The notes under the pieces are model-generated. The model was given only the letters and a program-made list of their open reading frames with translations. It searched no databases and had not been told where the DNA came from. From Massilia sp. HP4 (GTDB lineage Bacteria > Pseudomonadota > Gammaproteobacteria > Burkholderiales > Burkholderiaceae_D), in the NCBI RefSeq assembly GCF_005222695.1, contig NZ_STGG01000042.1:1-64000 (forward strand): 64,000 bases of DNA, given 5' to 3'. Shown here one piece after another: positions 17,880-26,073 of the stretch. The position numbers were made by a program, and so were the translations under genes. Within the stretch, counting starts at the first letter, position 1; each line of letters opens with the position of its first letter.

Positions 17880-19034
17880 TTAAACCGGCGGCGCGAGCAG
17901 CTCGCGCGCGATGATCAGGAGCTGCACTTCGCTTGCTCCCTCGTAGATGCGCAGCGCGCGGATTTCGCGGTACAGGCTTTCAACCACCTGCCCGCTCTGC
18001 ACGCCCTGGCCGCCGAACAGCTGCACCGCGCTGTCGATCACGCGCTGCGCCGACTCGGTGGCGGCCAGCTTGGCCATCGCCGCCTCTTTCGTCACGCGCT
18101 TGCCTGCATCGCGCAGCCAGGCGGCGCGATAGGTCAGCAGCGCGGCGGCGTCGATCTCCAGCGCCATCTGGGCGAGCCTGGCCTGGGTGAGCTGGAAGTC
18201 GGAAAGCAGCTTGCCGAACATGGGCCGCGCCTGGGCGCGCGCCAGTGCTTCTTCCATCGCGCGCCGCGCAAAGCCCAGCGCGGCGGCGGCGACCGAGGTG
18301 CGGAACACGTCCAGCGTCGCCATCGCCACCTTGAAGCCCTGGCCTTCGGCGCCGACCAGGCAGCTTGCAGGCACCCGGCAATTCGTAAAACGCAGGCGCG
18401 CCAGCGGATGCGGGGCGATCACGTCGATGCGCTCCGCGATCTCGAGGCCGGGATTGGATGCTTCGACGATGAACGCCGAAATACCTTTCGATCCGCGGCC
18501 GCCCTCGCCACCGCCATCGCCGCTCCTGGCAAAGACGACGTAGAAGTCGGCGATGCCGCCATTCGAGATCCAGGTCTTTTCGCCATCGAGTACCCATTCG
18601 TCCCCCTCGCGCCGCGCCGCACACGCCATGGCGGCGACGTCGGAACCGGCTTCTGGCTCGGACAGCGCGAAGGCGGCGATCGCTTCGCCGCTGGCCACGC
18701 GCGGCAGCCAGTGCTGCTGCTGTTCCTCGGTGCCGAACAGCGAGATCGCGCCGCTGCCCAGGCCCTGCATCGCGAAGGCGAAGTCGGCCAGGCCGGCGTG
18801 GCGCGCCAGGGTTTCGCGGATCAGGCAGATGGCGCGGGTGTCGATCGTGTCCTTGCCGACGGCATGGCGCAGCCACCCGTCGCGGCCCAGGCGCGCGACC
18901 AGGGCCCGGCAGACCGCATCGACGTCAGCGCCATGCGCGTCGCCCAAGTTATCAAGCGCCCAGGCGTCGAGCGCACGCGCCAGCTCGGCGTGGCGCGGCT
19001 CGAAGAAAGGCCAATCGAGGTAGTCGTGCGCCAT
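17880..19034 (-). CDS. Acyl-CoA dehydrogenase
   Basis: A 384-residue FAD enzyme that introduces a double bond into an acyl-CoA and gives electrons to ETF. Typical blocks are present: [12 protein letters not shown] near residue 128-139, [10 protein letters not shown] near 157-166, and the C-terminal [20 protein letters not shown] with GASEVQ near residues 345-375. The catalytic Glu position is the E of YEGASE. It overlaps the enoyl-CoA hydratase stop by ATGA, so translation is coupled. Within this operon it would act on ring-reduced or ring-opened CoA esters rather than fatty acids (inference). Confidence 0.9.
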   Translation of the reverse strand: MAHDYLDWPFFEPRHAELARALDAWALDNLGDAHGADVDAVCRALVARLGRDGWLRHAVGKDTIDTRAICLIRETLARHAGLADFAFAMQGLGSGAISLFGTEEQQQHWLPRVASGEAIAAFALSEPEAGSDVAAMACAARREGDEWVLDGEKTWISNGGIADFYVVFARSGDGGGEGGRGSKGISAFIVEASNPGLEIAERIDVIAPHPLARLRFTNCRVPASCLVGAEGQGFKVAMATLDVFRTSVAAAALGFARRAMEEALARAQARPMFGKLLSDFQLTQARLAQMALEIDAAALLTYRAAWLRDAGKRVTKEAAMAKLAATESAQRVIDSAVQLFGGQGVQSGQVVESLYREIRALRIYEGASEVQLLIIARELLAPPV

Positions 19035-19900
19035 CAATCCCCCTCGAACCGCGGCCGTTCCCTGGCCACGAAGGCGTGGTAGGCACGGTGGAAATCGTTG
19101 GTGGCCATGCAGATCGCCTGGGCCTGGGCCTCGGCCTCGATCGCTTCGTCGACGCCCATATTCCACTCTTGCTGCAGCATCTTCTTGGTCATGCCGTGGG
19201 CGAAAGTCGGGCCGTTGGCCAGGGTCGCGGCGAAGGCCTGCGCTTCGCCCAGCAACTGCTCGGGCGTGCACAGGCGGTTGAAGAAGCCCCAGCGCTCGCC
19301 CTCCTCGCCATCGATCGAGCGGCCCGTGTACAGCAGTTCGGCGGCCCGGCCCTGGCCGATCACGCGCGGCAGCAAGGCGCAGGCGCCCATATCGCAGCCG
19401 GCCAGGCCGACGCGGGTAAACAGGAACGCGGTGCGGCTGCGCGCCGTGCCGTAACGGATGTCCGAGGCCAATGCCAGGATCGCCCCGGCGCCGGCGCACA
19501 CGCCGTCGACCGCGGCCACGACCGGCTGCGGACAGGCGCGCATGGCTTTCACCAGGTCGCCCGTCATTCGGGTAAAAGCCAGCAGGCCGGGCATGTCCAG
19601 CCTGGTCAGCGGGCCGATGATCTCGTGGACGTCGCCGCCCGAACAGAAGTTGTCGCCGGCGCCGGTGACCACGACCGCCTTCACGTCATCGGCATAGGCC
19701 AGCGCGCGGAACAGGTCGCGCAACTCGGCATAGGAATCGAAGGTCAGCGGGTTCTTGCGCTCGGGCCGGCTCAGCGTGATGGTGGCGACGCCCGCATCGA
19801 GCGCGAAGCCGAAGTGCTGCGCCGCGTAGCCGGCAAGGCTGTTGCGCCCGCCCGGCAGGCGGTGCCGTGCGCCGCTAATATCGCCCGGTAGATAATGCAT
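19034..19900 (-). CDS. Enoyl-CoA hydratase/isomerase family protein
   Basis: A 288-residue crotonase-fold protein with an N-terminal extension of about 30 residues. The oxyanion-hole regions are [13 protein letters not shown] (near 83-95) and [13 protein letters not shown] (near 132-144). A conserved Glu is not present at both standard catalytic positions, so hydration, isomerisation or ring cleavage cannot be told apart. It lies 24 bases after the fused flavoprotein and overlaps the dehydrogenase by ATGA. The family member found with 2-aminobenzoyl-CoA monooxygenase/reductase is the expected identity. Confidence 0.87.
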   Translation of the reverse strand: MHYLPGDISGARHRLPGGRNSLAGYAAQHFGFALDAGVATITLSRPERKNPLTFDSYAELRDLFRALAYADDVKAVVVTGAGDNFCSGGDVHEIIGPLTRLDMPGLLAFTRMTGDLVKAMRACPQPVVAAVDGVCAGAGAILALASDIRYGTARSRTAFLFTRVGLAGCDMGACALLPRVIGQGRAAELLYTGRSIDGEEGERWGFFNRLCTPEQLLGEAQAFAATLANGPTFAHGMTKKMLQQEWNMGVDEAIEAEAQAQAICMATNDFHRAYHAFVARERPRFEGD

Positions 19901-19924
19901 GTGTGGCTCCTGATGATTGATAAG

Positions 19925-22306
19925 TCAGCCTTCGAGCAGGCGCGCGGCCAGCTGTTGCGGCGACAGGCCGCCGGACGCCGCCTGCAGCTGGCGTTCGCGT
20001 TCCAGGTTGCGCTCCAGTTGCTGCTTGCCGGCCTGGTACTGGCGCGGCCAGGCTGCGCCAGTGTAGCCGATGCGTGCCGCCTCCATCAGCGTCCAGGCCG
20101 GGTTGGCAAGGTGCGGACGCGCCACGGCGCACAGGTCGGCGCGGCCGGCGGCGATGATGCCGTTCACGTGGTCGGCTTCATAGATGCTGCCGACGGCGAT
20201 GGTCGCGATGCCGGCCTCGTTGCGGATGCGGTCCGAGAACGGCGTCTGGAACATGCGGCCGAACACGGGCTTTTCCAGCTTGCTGACCTGGCCCGAGGAG
20301 CAGTCGATCATGTCGGCGCCAGCCTCCCGGAACAGGCGCGCGATCTCCACCGCATCCTGCGGCGTTATGCCGCCTTCCACCCAATCGTGGCTCGAGATGC
20401 GCACGCTGATCGGCAAGTGGGCCGGCCAGGCCGCGCGCACCGCCGCGAACACCTCCAGTGGATAGCGGCAGCGGTTTTCCAGGCTGCCGCCATAGGCGTC
20501 CTGGCGCCGGTTGGTCAGGGGAGAAATAAAGCTCGACAGCAGGTAGCCATGCGCGCAGTGCAGTTCGAGCCAGTCGAAACCGGCCTCGCATGCGGCTTGC
20601 GTCGCGCGCACGAAGTCGTCCTTGATGCGCGCGAGCTCGTCCAGGGTCGCTTCGCGCGCAAGCTGCGACACCCCGTCGATGTACTGCTGGCTGGACGCCG
20701 ACAGCAGCGGCCAGTTGCCGTGCTCCAGGGGCAGGTCGATGCCGTCCCACATCGGACGGGTCGAGCCCTTGGCGCCCGCGTGGCCGAGCTGGATGCCGAT
20801 CTTCGCGTCGCTGGCCGTGTGGACGAAGCCGACGATGCGCTGCCACGCCAGCGTCTGCTCGCGCGTGTAAAGGCCGGGGCAGCCCGGCGTGATGCGGGCG
20901 TCGGCCGAGACGCAGGTCATCTCGGCCATCACCAGCGCAGCCCCGCCCAGCGCCCGCGCGCCGAGATGGGCCAGGTGGAAGTCGCCGACCACGCCATCGA
21001 CCGCACAGTACTGCGCCATCGGCGAGACCACCACCCGGTTCTTGAGCACCACGCTGCGCACCTTATGGGGCGTGAACATCGGCGGCGCCGCGCACAAGGG
21101 CGGCGCCACGCCGGCCTGGCGTGCAGCGGCCCAGGCCAGGTGCAGCTCGAAGTCCTCGACATAGGCCGGATCGCGCAGGCGCAGGTTTTCGTGCGACAAA
21201 CGCTGGCTGCGCGTGAGCAGCGAATAGGCGAACTGGCCCGCTTCCATCGCCGTGTAGCGCGCCACGTTCTCGAACCATTCCATCGAATTGCGGGCGGCGC
21301 TCTGCAATTTGAGTACCTCGACCAGGCGCGCATCCTGGTAGCGCGCCAGGGCTGATTGCAAGTCGCCCTCGCCGTCCAGCGCATCGGCAAGGCCGATCGC
21401 ATCCTCCAGCGCCAGCTTGGTGCCGGAACCGATCGAGAAATGGGCGGTATGAGCGGCGTCGCCCATCAATACCAGCGGCACGCGCCGCCCATCCACTTCG
21501 ATGGCATGCGTCCAGTGTCGGCAGGCCAGGCGAGGGAAACGGATCCACATGCTCGAGCCGCGCAGGTGGGCGGCGTTCGCCATCAGCGGCTGGCCATCGA
21601 GGTGGCGCGCGAACAGGCGCTCGCAGAACGCCAGCGCTTCAGGCTGCTCCATGTCGGCCAGGCCGCTCGCGCGCCAGGTGGCGTCGGGCGTCTCGATGAT
21701 GAAGGTCGAGGTCTCGCCATCGTATTGATAGGCGTGGGCCTGGAACCAGCCGTGTTCGGTCTCCTCGAAGGCGAAGGTGAAGGCGTCGAAGCGCTTCTTC
21801 GTGCCCAGCCACACGAAGCGGCACAGCCGCTCCTCGACCTCGGGCTGGAACACGTCGGCATATTGCTGGCGGATCGCGCTGTGGACACCATCGGCGGCTA
21901 CCACCAGGTCGGCCCGGTAGCGGCGCGCGACATCATCCACGTCTTCGACCCGGGTGTCGAACGCCAGTTCCACGCCCAGCGCGCGGCAGCGTTCCTGGAG
22001 GATGTCGAGCAGGCGCTTGCGCCCGATGCCGCAAAAGCCGTGGCCGTGCGAGGTGACGGTAGCGCCCTTGAAGTGAACGTCGATCGCATCCCAGTGGTTG
22101 AAGGACTGCAGGATGGCGCGCGCGCTCGGCTCGTCGGCCTGGGCCAGGTGGCCCAGCGTCTGGTCCGAAAACACCACGCCCCAGCCGAAGGTGTCGCCCA
22201 GACGGTTGCGCTCGACGACGGTCACCGCATGCGTCGGGTGGCGCAGTTTCATGAGCAGGCCGAAGTACAGGCCGGCCGGGCCGCCGCCAACGCAAACGAT
22301 GTTCAT
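19925..22306 (-). CDS. Fused flavin monooxygenase / Old Yellow Enzyme-type reductase (2-aminobenzoyl-CoA or salicylyl-CoA type)
   Basis: A 793-residue two-domain flavoprotein. Residues 1 to about 375 form a salicylate-hydroxylase-like FAD monooxygenase (GGGPAGLY at 7-14; [15 protein letters not shown] near 270). Residues about 405-770 form an OYE-type FMN reductase ([34 protein letters not shown]). This architecture is known for 2-aminobenzoyl-CoA monooxygenase/reductase, which hydroxylates and then reduces the ring of an aryl-CoA, and for bifunctional salicylyl-CoA 5-hydroxylase. It heads an operon with hydratase, dehydrogenase and RidA. GGGAGAG precedes the ATG, and a palindrome-covered promoter lies upstream. 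No aryl-CoA ligase is adjacent. Confidence 0.88.
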   Translation of the reverse strand: MNIVCVGGGPAGLYFGLLMKLRHPTHAVTVVERNRLGDTFGWGVVFSDQTLGHLAQADEPSARAILQSFNHWDAIDVHFKGATVTSHGHGFCGIGRKRLLDILQERCRALGVELAFDTRVEDVDDVARRYRADLVVAADGVHSAIRQQYADVFQPEVEERLCRFVWLGTKKRFDAFTFAFEETEHGWFQAHAYQYDGETSTFIIETPDATWRASGLADMEQPEALAFCERLFARHLDGQPLMANAAHLRGSSMWIRFPRLACRHWTHAIEVDGRRVPLVLMGDAAHTAHFSIGSGTKLALEDAIGLADALDGEGDLQSALARYQDARLVEVLKLQSAARNSMEWFENVARYTAMEAGQFAYSLLTRSQRLSHENLRLRDPAYVEDFELHLAWAAARQAGVAPPLCAAPPMFTPHKVRSVVLKNRVVVSPMAQYCAVDGVVGDFHLAHLGARALGGAALVMAEMTCVSADARITPGCPGLYTREQTLAWQRIVGFVHTASDAKIGIQLGHAGAKGSTRPMWDGIDLPLEHGNWPLLSASSQQYIDGVSQLAREATLDELARIKDDFVRATQAACEAGFDWLELHCAHGYLLSSFISPLTNRRQDAYGGSLENRCRYPLEVFAAVRAAWPAHLPISVRISSHDWVEGGITPQDAVEIARLFREAGADMIDCSSGQVSKLEKPVFGRMFQTPFSDRIRNEAGIATIAVGSIYEADHVNGIIAAGRADLCAVARPHLANPAWTLMEAARIGYTGAAWPRQYQAGKQQLERNLERERQLQAASGGLSPQQLAARLLEG

Positions 22307-22334
22307 TTTCTCTCCCGGTGCTGGTTTGGCGTCC

Positions 22335-22365
22335 AGTTTACCTGCCCCAATGCTTGAGGTGTCAA
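22335..22365 (-). promoter_or_regulatory. Candidate sigma-70 promoter of the aryl-CoA operon
   Basis: On the minus strand a perfect TTGACA (22360-22365) is followed after 19 bases by TAAACT (22335-22340), about 30 bases upstream of the ATG at 22306. The spacer is a little long; shifting the -10 by one gives 18. The -35 overlaps the palindrome at 22361-22377. Confidence 0.5.
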
Positions 22366-22377
22366 CTACTTGTTGAC
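22361..22377. promoter_or_regulatory. Palindromic operator candidate GTCAAC-N5-GTTGAC
   Basis: A perfect 6-bp inverted repeat with a 5-base centre overlaps the -35 of the aryl-CoA operon promoter and lies in the divergent gap to the aminotransferase gene. Such placement fits a repressor, for instance a MarR- or TetR-type aryl-CoA sensor, but no such regulator gene lies in the cluster. Confidence 0.5.
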
Positions 22378-22493
22378 TCGTAAGAATCGCCCTCTGAAAA
22401 AGCGAGAATGTTTAGTACAATTCAGAAAGAACAGTAGCGAAAGCCCGGACCTTGCGCGGCCGGCCACCCACCTTGGATAATTCGCCAGACACC

Positions 22494-23648
22494 ATGAAGA
22501 TTTCAGACCGGATCGCGCATTCCCGCCCCCTCGCCACCACCGCCATGCATGGTCGCGCCGAAGCGCTGCGCAATGCGGGTGAGCGCGTAATCGATTTCTC
22601 GATCGCGATTTCGCACTTCCCGGCCCCGCCGCCGGTCATCGATGCCGTCGCTGAAGCCATCGAGCGCGAGCGCACCCTGCCCTATACCGAGGTGGGCGGC
22701 GCGCTGAAGGTGCGCGAGGCGCTGCGCGCCAAGCTCGCCGGCGAGAACCGGATCGACGCGCAAGTCGACGAAATCATCGTGACCAACGGCTGCAAGCAGG
22801 CCTATTACCAGGCGCTGTACGCGATGACCGATCCGGGCGACCGCATCGCCGTGTTCCGCCCGCACTGGCCGGCGTATCTCGCGACCGCCGGACTGCTGGG
22901 GCTCGAGGTGACGCTGGCCGACCTCCCCGACACCGTCACGCGGGCGACGCTCGACGCCCTCGGCCAGGTCAGGGTGCTGGTGCTGAACAATCCGCACAAC
23001 CCGACCGGCAAGGTATTCACCCGCCCAGAGCTCGAGACCATCCGCGACTGGGCCCAGGCCGGCGGCGTGCACGTGATCGTCGACGAAAGCTACGAACACC
23101 TGGTCTTCGATGGCGAACATGCCACGCTGGCGGCGCTGTGCGACTGGCGCGCGTTGGGCGTGGTCACCCTGTTCTCGGCCTCGCAAAGCTATGCGATGAT
23201 GGGCTGGCGGATCGGCTTCGCGCTTGCCCCGGCCCATCTGGTGCAGGCAATGCAGACCCTGCAGGGACCGATCACGGCCGCCGCGCCCCATCTGTCGCAA
23301 GTGGCGGCGGTGGCGGCCTTCGCCACCGGCACGCCGCATGCACTGCTGGCCGATTACCGCGCGCGGCGCGACCTGGTGGTGCGCCATTTCGCGGACGTTC
23401 CCTGGATCGCGATGGCGGCACCGGCGTCCGGTCCCTATCTGTGGGGCGACGTGCGCGCGCTCACCATGGACACGGTCGGCTTCGCCGAACGCCTGCTGGA
23501 TGAACAGCGGGTGGCCCTGATGCCGGGCGATGCGCTCGGCCGGCCGGGCTTCATCCGCATCGGCTATATTTCCGACGACGTCGAGACCCTGATGGAAGGC
23601 GTGCGCCGCATCGTCGATTTCGGCACCCGGCTGGCGGAGAATCGATGA
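22494..23648 (+). CDS. Class I/II aminotransferase homologue lacking the PLP lysine
   Basis: A 384-residue fold-type I protein with most PLP contacts of aminotransferases: N169 (NPHNPTG), D197 and Y200 (VDESY), R239 (MMGWRIG) and the carboxylate-binding R355 (GFIRIGY). The residue that should be the Schiff-base lysine, eight before R239, is Q231 (SASQSYAMMGWR), coded CAA. No other lysine falls in that loop. A normal transaminase reaction is therefore unlikely; it may be a pseudoenzyme, a PLP-binding protein or a changed chemistry. It starts at 22494, where the family N-terminus begins. It overlaps the sensor kinase gene by ATGA and is divergent from the aryl-CoA operon. Confidence 0.85.
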   Translation: MKISDRIAHSRPLATTAMHGRAEALRNAGERVIDFSIAISHFPAPPPVIDAVAEAIERERTLPYTEVGGALKVREALRAKLAGENRIDAQVDEIIVTNGCKQAYYQALYAMTDPGDRIAVFRPHWPAYLATAGLLGLEVTLADLPDTVTRATLDALGQVRVLVLNNPHNPTGKVFTRPELETIRDWAQAGGVHVIVDESYEHLVFDGEHATLAALCDWRALGVVTLFSASQSYAMMGWRIGFALAPAHLVQAMQTLQGPITAAAPHLSQVAAVAAFATGTPHALLADYRARRDLVVRHFADVPWIAMAAPASGPYLWGDVRALTMDTVGFAERLLDEQRVALMPGDALGRPGFIRIGYISDDVETLMEGVRRIVDFGTRLAENR

Positions 23649-25882
23649 GCAGTGTGCTGGGCCGATTCCGCCTGAACAGCTTGCGCAGCCGCCTGATGCT
23701 GCTGGTGCTGCTGGCGATCACGCCGATCGCGATCGTCACGGTGCTGGGCGGCTTGCGCGAGCGCGAGGCGGCGATCCGCGCCTCGGAAGAAAACCTCAAG
23801 CGCCTGACCGCGCTGGCCGCCGCCAACGAGGCGCAGTCGATCGACCGTGCGCGCCAGATCCTGGTCGACCTGGTCAGCGTGCCCGACCTGATGGGCCCGA
23901 CCGCCGGCTGCAATGCCCTGCTGGCCAATGTCCTCGACCGCAACGAGGGCTATGTCAACTTCGGCCTGATCCAGCTGAACGGCGAAGTGTCGTGCAGCGC
24001 GGTGCCGATGCTGCACCCGGTGAACCTGGGCGACCGCAGCCACTTCAAACGCGCCATCGCCGAACGCCGCTTCATCGCCAGCGACTATGTGTTCGGACGC
24101 GTGATCCGCAAGCACACGATCAACCTTACCTATCCGGTCATCGACCGTTCGGGCGACGTGGTGGCGGTGGTGTTCGCGGCGATGGACCTGGCCGGCCTGG
24201 ACACCTTCGTCAACGACATCAGCATGCCACCCGGCTCGATCCTGGAGACGGCCGACGCCTCGGGCAACCTGATCTCGCGCCGCCCCGACCCGGAGCGCTG
24301 GTTCGGCCAGCGCGTCACCGGGCCGCTGCTGGACGCCATGCGCGGTCCGCACGGACGCGCGCTCGTGGTGCAAGGCGAGGACGGCGTCGACCGCCTGCAT
24401 GCCTTCGCCCGCGTCGGCGCGCCGACCCTGACCGATTACACGGTCACGATCGGCGTGCCGACCGACCTGATCACCCAGGTGGCGCGCGACGCCCAGTTCA
24501 TGTCCCTGCTCGGCCTGGGCGCGACCACCCTGCTGGCCCTGCTGGCGGCCTGGCTCGCGGGCGACAAGCTGATCGTGCAGCGGGTGCGCGGCCTGACCTC
24601 GGTCGCACGCCGCATCGCCGCCGGCGAACTCGATACCCGCACCGGCATCGAGTACGGCAACGAAGAGATCGGGCGGCTGGCGGCGGCGCTGGACGAAATG
24701 GCCGAGAACCTGCAGAAGAAGGAAAGTGCGCGCAGCCAGGCCGAGCGCGAGCTGCGCGCGGCCGACCAGCGCAAGGACGAATTCCTGGCAATGCTGGCGC
24801 ACGAGCTGCGCAATCCCCTGGCGCCGATCAGCACCGGCGCCCACCTGCTCAAGCTGCTGCACTCCGATAATGCCCAGATCACCCAGACCTGCGCCATCAT
24901 CGCGCGCCAGGTCGAGCACATGACCAGCCTGGTCGACGACCTGCTCGACGTGTCGCGCGTCACGCGCGGCCTGGTCTCGCTATCGACCCAGGTGCTGGAC
25001 CTGCGCAGCGTGATCGACGACGCCGCCGAGCAGATCCGGCCCTTGATCCTGGCCCGGCGCCACAAGGTGGTGCTCGACCTGCCGGCCGGCCCGGCCCATG
25101 CCAAGGGCGATCACAAGCGCCTGGTGCAGGTGGTCGCCAACCTGCTGGGCAACGCCACCAAGTACACGCCCGAGGGCGGCCATATCCAGCTGCAGCTGCG
25201 CGAGGCCGGCGGCGAATGGGAACTGAGCGTCAGCGACGACGGCATCGGCATGGATGCGCGCCTGGTCGAGCGCGTGTTCGACCTGTTCACCCAGGCCGAG
25301 CGCACCCCGGACCGCTCGCAGGGCGGCCTGGGCCTGGGCCTGGCGCTGGCCAAGAGCCTGGTCGAGCTGCACGGCGGCAGCGTCGGCGCCCACAGCGCCG
25401 GCCCGAACCAGGGCAGCACCTTCACCGTGCGCCTGCCGCGCCACCAGCAGGAAAGCGTCCCCCTGCTCGGCAAACTGCCCGGCGGCCTGCCCGCCATAGA
25501 GTCCGCACCGGCGAGCCCGCTGCGCATCCTGGTGGTGGACGACAACCTGGATGCCGCGCACACGCTCAACCTGTTCCTGCGCGCCTCGGGCCACGAAGTC
25601 GAGATCGCCTATTGCGGCCTCGATGCGATCGAGATCGCCAAGGTATTCGCGCCCCAGGCCTGCATCCTCGACATCGGCCTGCCGGACATGGACGGCAACG
25701 AACTGGCGCGCCGCCTGCGCCGGCTGCCGCAGGCCAGCGGCGCGACCCTGATCGCGGCCACCGGCTACGGCCGCCAGCAGGACCGGGAGGCCGCGAGCCA
25801 GGCCGGGTTCGACCATTACATGGTCAAGCCCGTCAATACCATCCAACTGGGCGATATGCTGGGGGCGGTCAGTCATTCCTGA
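23645..25882 (+). CDS. Hybrid sensor histidine kinase with C-terminal receiver
   Basis: A 745-residue inner-membrane kinase. TM1 is at 16-36, a periplasmic dCache-like sensor at 40-282, TM2 at 285-305, HAMP at 306-360, HisKA with H386 (AHELRNPLAP), HATPase_c at about 480-600 (N499/N503, DDGIGMD, GLGLGLALAK) and a receiver domain at 625-742 with D632-D633, phosphoacceptor D676 (LDIGLPDMDG) and K in MVKPV. The receiver lacks an output domain, so signal must pass to a separate HPt or regulator. It is translationally coupled to the aminotransferase homologue by ATGA. Confidence 0.9.
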   Translation: MSSVLGRFRLNSLRSRLMLLVLLAITPIAIVTVLGGLREREAAIRASEENLKRLTALAAANEAQSIDRARQILVDLVSVPDLMGPTAGCNALLANVLDRNEGYVNFGLIQLNGEVSCSAVPMLHPVNLGDRSHFKRAIAERRFIASDYVFGRVIRKHTINLTYPVIDRSGDVVAVVFAAMDLAGLDTFVNDISMPPGSILETADASGNLISRRPDPERWFGQRVTGPLLDAMRGPHGRALVVQGEDGVDRLHAFARVGAPTLTDYTVTIGVPTDLITQVARDAQFMSLLGLGATTLLALLAAWLAGDKLIVQRVRGLTSVARRIAAGELDTRTGIEYGNEEIGRLAAALDEMAENLQKKESARSQAERELRAADQRKDEFLAMLAHELRNPLAPISTGAHLLKLLHSDNAQITQTCAIIARQVEHMTSLVDDLLDVSRVTRGLVSLSTQVLDLRSVIDDAAEQIRPLILARRHKVVLDLPAGPAHAKGDHKRLVQVVANLLGNATKYTPEGGHIQLQLREAGGEWELSVSDDGIGMDARLVERVFDLFTQAERTPDRSQGGLGLGLALAKSLVELHGGSVGAHSAGPNQGSTFTVRLPRHQQESVPLLGKLPGGLPAIESAPASPLRILVVDDNLDAAHTLNLFLRASGHEVEIAYCGLDAIEIAKVFAPQACILDIGLPDMDGNELARRLRRLPQASGATLIAATGYGRQQDREAASQAGFDHYMVKPVNTIQLGDMLGAVSHS

Positions 25883-25977
25883 CCGGCGGCGGGCGCACCT
25901 GGGCGAATACTTCGTGTCAGCACGAGCGTTCGCCTGAAACACTTGGTCGTTTTGACACAACAGGGAAGAAATATCGC

Positions 25978-26007
25978 GTGACAGGTATCATGTAGCCTAC
26001 ATAGAAT
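25978..26007 (+). promoter_or_regulatory. Candidate promoter of the GGDEF-EAL gene
   Basis: GTGACA (25978-25983) and TAGAAT (26002-26007), each 5 of 6 to consensus, are 18 bases apart. A perfect ATGTAG-C-CTACAT palindrome (25990-26002) fills the spacer and touches the -10, so a regulator could act here. The gene starts at 26074. Confidence 0.45.
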
Positions 26008-26073
26008 TTGCACACAAGCAAATTTATGCACTCTGGAGAACTTCCTTGGGCATGCTGAACCGGACGCTGCCTG

